Shown: positions 45,427 to 47,932 of the stretch, in pieces
How positions within the stretch are numbered: position 1 is the first letter of the stretch
How the letters are laid out: every line of letters begins with the position of its first letter
Translations under genes and position numbers: made by a program
NCBI RefSeq assembly: GCF_019655055.1
Contig: NZ_BPFA01000037.1
Span: forward strand, 1-47,932
From: Shewanella sp. MBTL60-112-B2
GTDB lineage: Bacteria > Pseudomonadota > Gammaproteobacteria > Enterobacterales > Shewanellaceae
Length of the DNA: 47,932 bases
Direction of reading: 5' to 3'
The notes under the pieces: model-generated
What the model was told of the DNA's origin: nothing
What the model saw: the letters and a program-made list of their open reading frames with translations, nothing else
Databases searched by the model: none

Positions 45427-45518
45427 AATAATTTTAATATCATATCGAAGAAAATTTATTTTGATATTGGTGAAATTATCATCTATTATCGGTTTGTATC
45501 TAAATAAAGGTAAACGTT

Positions 45519-46058
45519 ATGTTAGTAATGCCAAAAAGGGATTGGCAGTGGGGATATAGTGAAACGCATGGAGTGTTAAGTGTTTCGTTAGGGGATGACA
45601 TGGAGTTTTTGTCACCTTATAAATTAAAATCTCTAATACCTGATGCCAAAGAAACAATGGAGTTTAGTGTTGAACACGCTAAATTCTATATAGACTTGGT
45701 CGACCGTTTATCAAAAACACTTCCATTAACTGATGCATTATTAGTACAAATTGCTTTAAATGCGACAGCCGCTCATTTTCTATTAAAACCTCAAATGCCA
45801 AAGTCATGGTTTTTTAATACTTCTCATCAGTGTGTTTATAGTGAAGTAGGCAAACTCGTTCAATTGTCGACAAGCGAGCATACAGCACTTGCCATGGTGA
45901 TAGAGTCGGGATTACAGGCCTCCTTAGTCATGATTATGTCTATAGAATGCCGTTTAACGGACTCAAAAACACTAGGCCAATTTGAAACAATAAAAGTAAT
46001 GCACGACAGGTTAGCGCCACTTTCAAGCTCGACACAGCAGCAGATCCACGCGGCATAA
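45519..46058 (+). CDS. zapC: Cell division protein ZapC
   Basis: FtsZ-binding protein that promotes Z-ring bundling. The 179 residues match the ZapC family: KRDWQWGYSETHGVLSVSLGDDMEFLSPYK, HAKFYIDLVDRL and the conserved LKPQMPKSWFFN. Position next to pyrD is as in E. coli. AAAGG at 45505-45509. An alternative ATG three codons in (45528) cannot be excluded. The dense GATC cluster upstream might tie its expression to replication, which is an inference only. Confidence 0.9.
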   Translation: MLVMPKRDWQWGYSETHGVLSVSLGDDMEFLSPYKLKSLIPDAKETMEFSVEHAKFYIDLVDRLSKTLPLTDALLVQIALNATAAHFLLKPQMPKSWFFNTSHQCVYSEVGKLVQLSTSEHTALAMVIESGLQASLVMIMSIECRLTDSKTLGQFETIKVMHDRLAPLSSSTQQQIHAA

Positions 46059-46446
46059 AATACAAACAGAATTAACTTGAGTAATACTGTTTGGGAGGCT
46101 GTTTTTTCTATGTCTATGTTCCCGACACCTACTTAATCCTTAATGATAGGAACTGTCTTGAAAGTTTATTGTTATGACTAAATATTGTGTGAACCCATTG
46201 TTTATTCTCACCTTATTATTTTCTATCTCGAAATTATACCAACATTTGACCAATTGCTATCCATCAGCAGAGCTACAGTTTAAGGTTATAAACTGATTGA
46301 AACACAATTCTTGTCGATAGCGCCTTGCATGTGGTTCGTTGCCATTTGTTGTTAGACATGATTTTAGTCAGGAATGAGCTGGTATAGAAGTCGGTCGCGC
46401 CTATAAATTAAAGCGCGACACCATTGTAAGTTTATTTTTTAAATTG
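46059..46446. other. Gene-free region between zapC and the cyclophilin gene
   Basis: No gene. A weak terminator-like inverted repeat, CAAACAG/CTGTTTG (46063-46093), has a T run only at 46101-46106. A perfect inverted repeat, GTCGCGC (46394-46400) / GCGCGAC (46413-46419), lies just after the minus-strand gene's stop without a T tract there. Nothing else recognisable. Confidence 0.6.
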
Positions 46447-47052
46447 TTAATTAACTGCGCAATCAGTTTCAGTAAGTGAGTTAATGATTATTTCTGTTTT
46501 GGGAACATCATTAGTATCCGTATCAACGATACTAATTTGGTCCACTATTTCCATGCCTTGTAATACTTTTCCAAAAACAGCATAGCCATAGCTTGCTGCC
46601 GTGGCATCTAGTTGAGGGTTATCTAAAACATTAATAAAAAACTGAGAGGTTGCGGAATCGGGTGCATCGGTTCGAGCCATAGCAATGGTGCCGCGCTTAT
46701 TGCTAATCCCAACATCAGCTTCATTAACGATAGGGTTATTACCTGGTTTGTATATCAAACCACTCGTAAAACCTCCAGCCTGTACTACGAAATTATTGAT
46801 AGTTCGATGGAATATGGTTCCGGTGTAAAAGTCATCATTGGCATAATTTTTAAAGTTTTCACCAGTAATAGGCGTATTAGTTAGATCGATTGCCAGTAGT
46901 ATATCGCCCATCGTTGAAGTTAATTGGTAGCATATGTCAGCTTGTAACTCAGGTGCTTGAATTGGAGGTTGAGGTATTTCAGTGTTATCTGTTTCGCTGC
47001 CACCGCAAGCGGCCAATGTAATACAAAGTAGGAGAGGGATTGCTTTATTCAT
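46447..47052 (-). CDS. Cyclophilin-type peptidyl-prolyl isomerase lipoprotein
   Basis: Folding catalyst tethered to the envelope. The 201 residues start with a lipoprotein signal (ITLAAC, lipid cysteine C16, followed by GGSETDN) and a short linker. Cyclophilin core: FHRTINNFVVQAGG (F81, H82, R83, Q91), EADVGISNKRGTIAMAR, SQFFIN (136-141) and YGYAVFGKVLQGMEIVD. The active-site F-H-R and Q are intact. C41 and C198 flank the domain and could form a disulfide. GAGAATAG gives a modest ribosome site before the ATG. Monocistronic, converging with zapC. Confidence 0.93.
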   Translation of the reverse strand: MNKAIPLLLCITLAACGGSETDNTEIPQPPIQAPELQADICYQLTSTMGDILLAIDLTNTPITGENFKNYANDDFYTGTIFHRTINNFVVQAGGFTSGLIYKPGNNPIVNEADVGISNKRGTIAMARTDAPDSATSQFFINVLDNPQLDATAASYGYAVFGKVLQGMEIVDQISIVDTDTNDVPKTEIIINSLTETDCAVN

Positions 47053-47324
47053 TCTATTCTCATGGTTAAATCAATAATAGTTGTGTTAACAGGGCGTTTA
47101 ATTTTGTTGCTTTTATGTGTTGCGAGGTGATTTTAACAATTTAAAGTTTATGAGCAATAAGCTAGAGGCAATGGATACAAACTGTCGCAGATTATTTGCT
47201 GATGACTTTAAATTTTATTGAGATGAAAAAGTGGGTTTACACTTTATAAAATGATGTGTGATCTAAAGGTTGAGGCAAGTAGTGGCCGCTGTAGGTGCAA
47301 GAAAGAGGTAAAAGCTCAAAAAGC
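47053..47324. other. Spacer between the cyclophilin gene and the repeat array
   Basis: AT-rich, no gene, no strong hairpin. It contains the upstream region of the cyclophilin gene on the minus strand and ends where the first 236-bp unit begins. Confidence 0.6.
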
Positions 47325-47330
47325 AGATAC

Positions 47331-47350
47331 AAAAAAAACAGCTTTCGCTG
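47331..47350 (-). terminator. Terminator-like hairpin, unit 1
   Basis: Minus strand: CAGC-GAAA-GCTG (4 bp, GNRA loop) followed by eight T. Weaker than the copies in units 2 and 3. Confidence 0.5.
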
Positions 47351-47385
47351 GTCAACATATCACTACTTAAATTGATTTGTAAAAC

Positions 47386-47491
47386 TGGTTGCGGGAGCTG
47401 GATAATTTTCTATAGCAGAACTGGCAACGACCTTCGCTAAGCAGTTATAAGAAGTTGAGCCCGACGGGCCAGCAAACTGCTGCATCTCGTA
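47386..47491 (-). pseudogene. Initiator-tRNA-like sequence, unit 1 (degenerate)
   Basis: 106 bases ending GCTCCCGCAACCA. It matches initiator tRNA in the CGTCGGGCTCA block of the anticodon arm 5' side, CGAAGGTCGTTG, and ATCCAGCTCCCGCAACCA at the 3' end. It differs by extra sequence after CTCA (CAU anticodon lost), an insertion in the T loop with TTCT/AGAA arms, and a D arm changed to CAGC-AGTTT-GCTG. Not a functional tRNA by these criteria. Confidence 0.7.
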
Positions 47492-47566
47492 TCCTTGAAA
47501 CCTTTCGCTGCAGGAGTGAACTCACTTCTTGAAGCAACAAGTGCTTGCTCCATGAATTTCAGATAC

Positions 47567-47586
47567 AAAAAACCAGCTTTCGCTGG
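47567..47586 (-). terminator. Terminator-like hairpin, unit 2
   Basis: Minus strand: CCAGC-GAAA-GCTGG followed by six T, about 35 bases after the CCA end of the tRNA-like sequence. Confidence 0.65.
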
Positions 47587-47620
47587 GCAACATATCACTA
47601 CTTAAATTGATTTGTAAAAT

Positions 47621-47727
47621 TGGTTACAGGAGCTGGATTACTTTCTTTATAAAGAACTGGCAACGACCTTCGCCTAGCTTTTATAAATAGTTGAGCCCGA
47701 CGAGCCAGCAAACAGCTGCATCTCGTA
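47621..47727 (-). pseudogene. Initiator-tRNA-like sequence, unit 2 (degenerate)
   Basis: 107 bases, against 77 for a normal initiator tRNA: about 14 extra in the anticodon arm and 16 in the T arm. The 5' end TACGAGA can pair with the 3' TCCTGTA at six of seven positions (one G-U; one A-C mismatch), and CCA is encoded. The T-arm insert is the perfect palindrome TTCTTTATAAAGAA. The anticodon stem 3' half (CCCGA) is lost. Confidence 0.72.
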
Positions 47728-47802
47728 TCCTTGAAACCTTTCGCTGCAGGAGTGAACTCACTTCTTGAAGCAACAAGTGCTTGCTCCATGAATTTCAGAT
47801 AC

Positions 47803-47823
47803 AAAAAAACCAGCTTTCGCTGG
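47803..47823 (-). terminator. Terminator-like hairpin, unit 3
   Basis: Minus strand: CCAGC-GAAA-GCTGG followed by seven T. Confidence 0.65.
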
Positions 47824-47857
47824 CCAACATATCACTACTTAAATTGATTTGTAAAAT

Positions 47858-47932
47858 TGGTTACAGGAGCTGGATTACTTTCTTTATAAAGAACTGGCAA
47901 CGACCTTCGCCTAGCTTTTATAAATAGTTGAG
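47858..47932 (-). pseudogene. Initiator-tRNA-like sequence, unit 3 (cut by window end)
   Basis: The 3' 75 bases of a third copy, identical to unit 2 over the visible part, including both insertions. The array therefore continues beyond the window. Confidence 0.7.

Larger units (their letters stand above)
47325..47932 (-). repeat. Tandem array of 236-bp units, third unit cut by window end
   Basis: AGATAC marks each unit start at 47325, 47561 and 47797, an exact 236-bp period. The last ~90 bases of units 1 and 2 appear identical; units 2 and 3 differ by one A and one G/C change over the 136 bases available. The first unit diverges mainly within the tRNA-like core. Each unit holds, on the minus strand, a leader, a tRNA-like core, about 35 bases of trailer and a terminator-like hairpin. 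Confidence 0.92.

Noticed and set aside
46236..46260. TTATACCAAC resembling the MITE terminus
   Set aside because: Match ends after nine bases and no inverted partner is present nearby.
47598..47804. 68-residue open frame on the minus strand within the repeat array
   Set aside because: It runs through the tRNA-like core and leader of a repeat unit; composition (Arg/Ser/Leu mix) shows no family, and it is best explained by the repeat.
47325..47932. CRISPR array
   Set aside because: The repeat period is 236 bp with near-identical whole units rather than short repeats separated by unique spacers, and no cas genes are present.

Overview
The window looks like chromosomal core sequence from a marine gammaproteobacterium, most probably Shewanella or a close relative. 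This is inferred from gene families and gene order, not from a database search. Support includes an E. coli-like order around proQ-prc-letA-letB-rsmF, pyrD next to zapC, a 180-kDa-class NAD glutamate dehydrogenase, and a DUF1302/DUF1329/YCF48/MMPL cluster. Base composition is even and there is no prophage, plasmid or large genomic island.

Layout. 161-2891: small heat-shock protein ibpA, then ilvI-ilvH (acetolactate synthase) on the minus strand. 3240-6820: a Bcr/CflA drug exporter diverging from a choice-of-anchor I lipoprotein that has a strong PhoB-box-like array in front of it. 6827-7140: a 0.3 kb MITE. 7264-10731: a small Lys/Ala-rich protein, a Nif3/YbgI metal protein and metG. 10892-17906: a compact plus-strand run of nine genes, apbC-udk-dcd-pabC-mltG-tmk-holB-pilZ-tatD, with ATGA and TAATG overlaps. 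18120-25049: rsmF, a fused SpmA/SpmB protein, and a letB-letA lipid-transport operon in which letA is split into two genes. 25235-32027: LexA-controlled yebG, msrC, proQ, prc, pepN and a DUF2835 protein. 32346-39162: the DUF1302-DUF1329-YCF48-MMPL operon, probably an envelope lipid or hydrophobic-compound transporter. 39423-46058: NAD glutamate dehydrogenase, pyrD and zapC. 46447-47052: a cyclophilin lipoprotein.

The right end (47325-47932, running out of the window) is a tandem array with a 236-bp period. Read on the minus strand, each unit holds a degenerate initiator-tRNA-like sequence with extra sequence in its anticodon and T arms, followed by a short intrinsic-terminator-like hairpin. 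It is the most unusual structure here.

Other signals worth checking are the PhoB-like box at 4811-4850, the LexA box at 25205-25220, a long operator-like palindrome upstream of the DUF1302 operon, a TGACCTAGGTCA palindrome upstream of glutamate dehydrogenase, and six GATC sites in 62 bp between pyrD and zapC.
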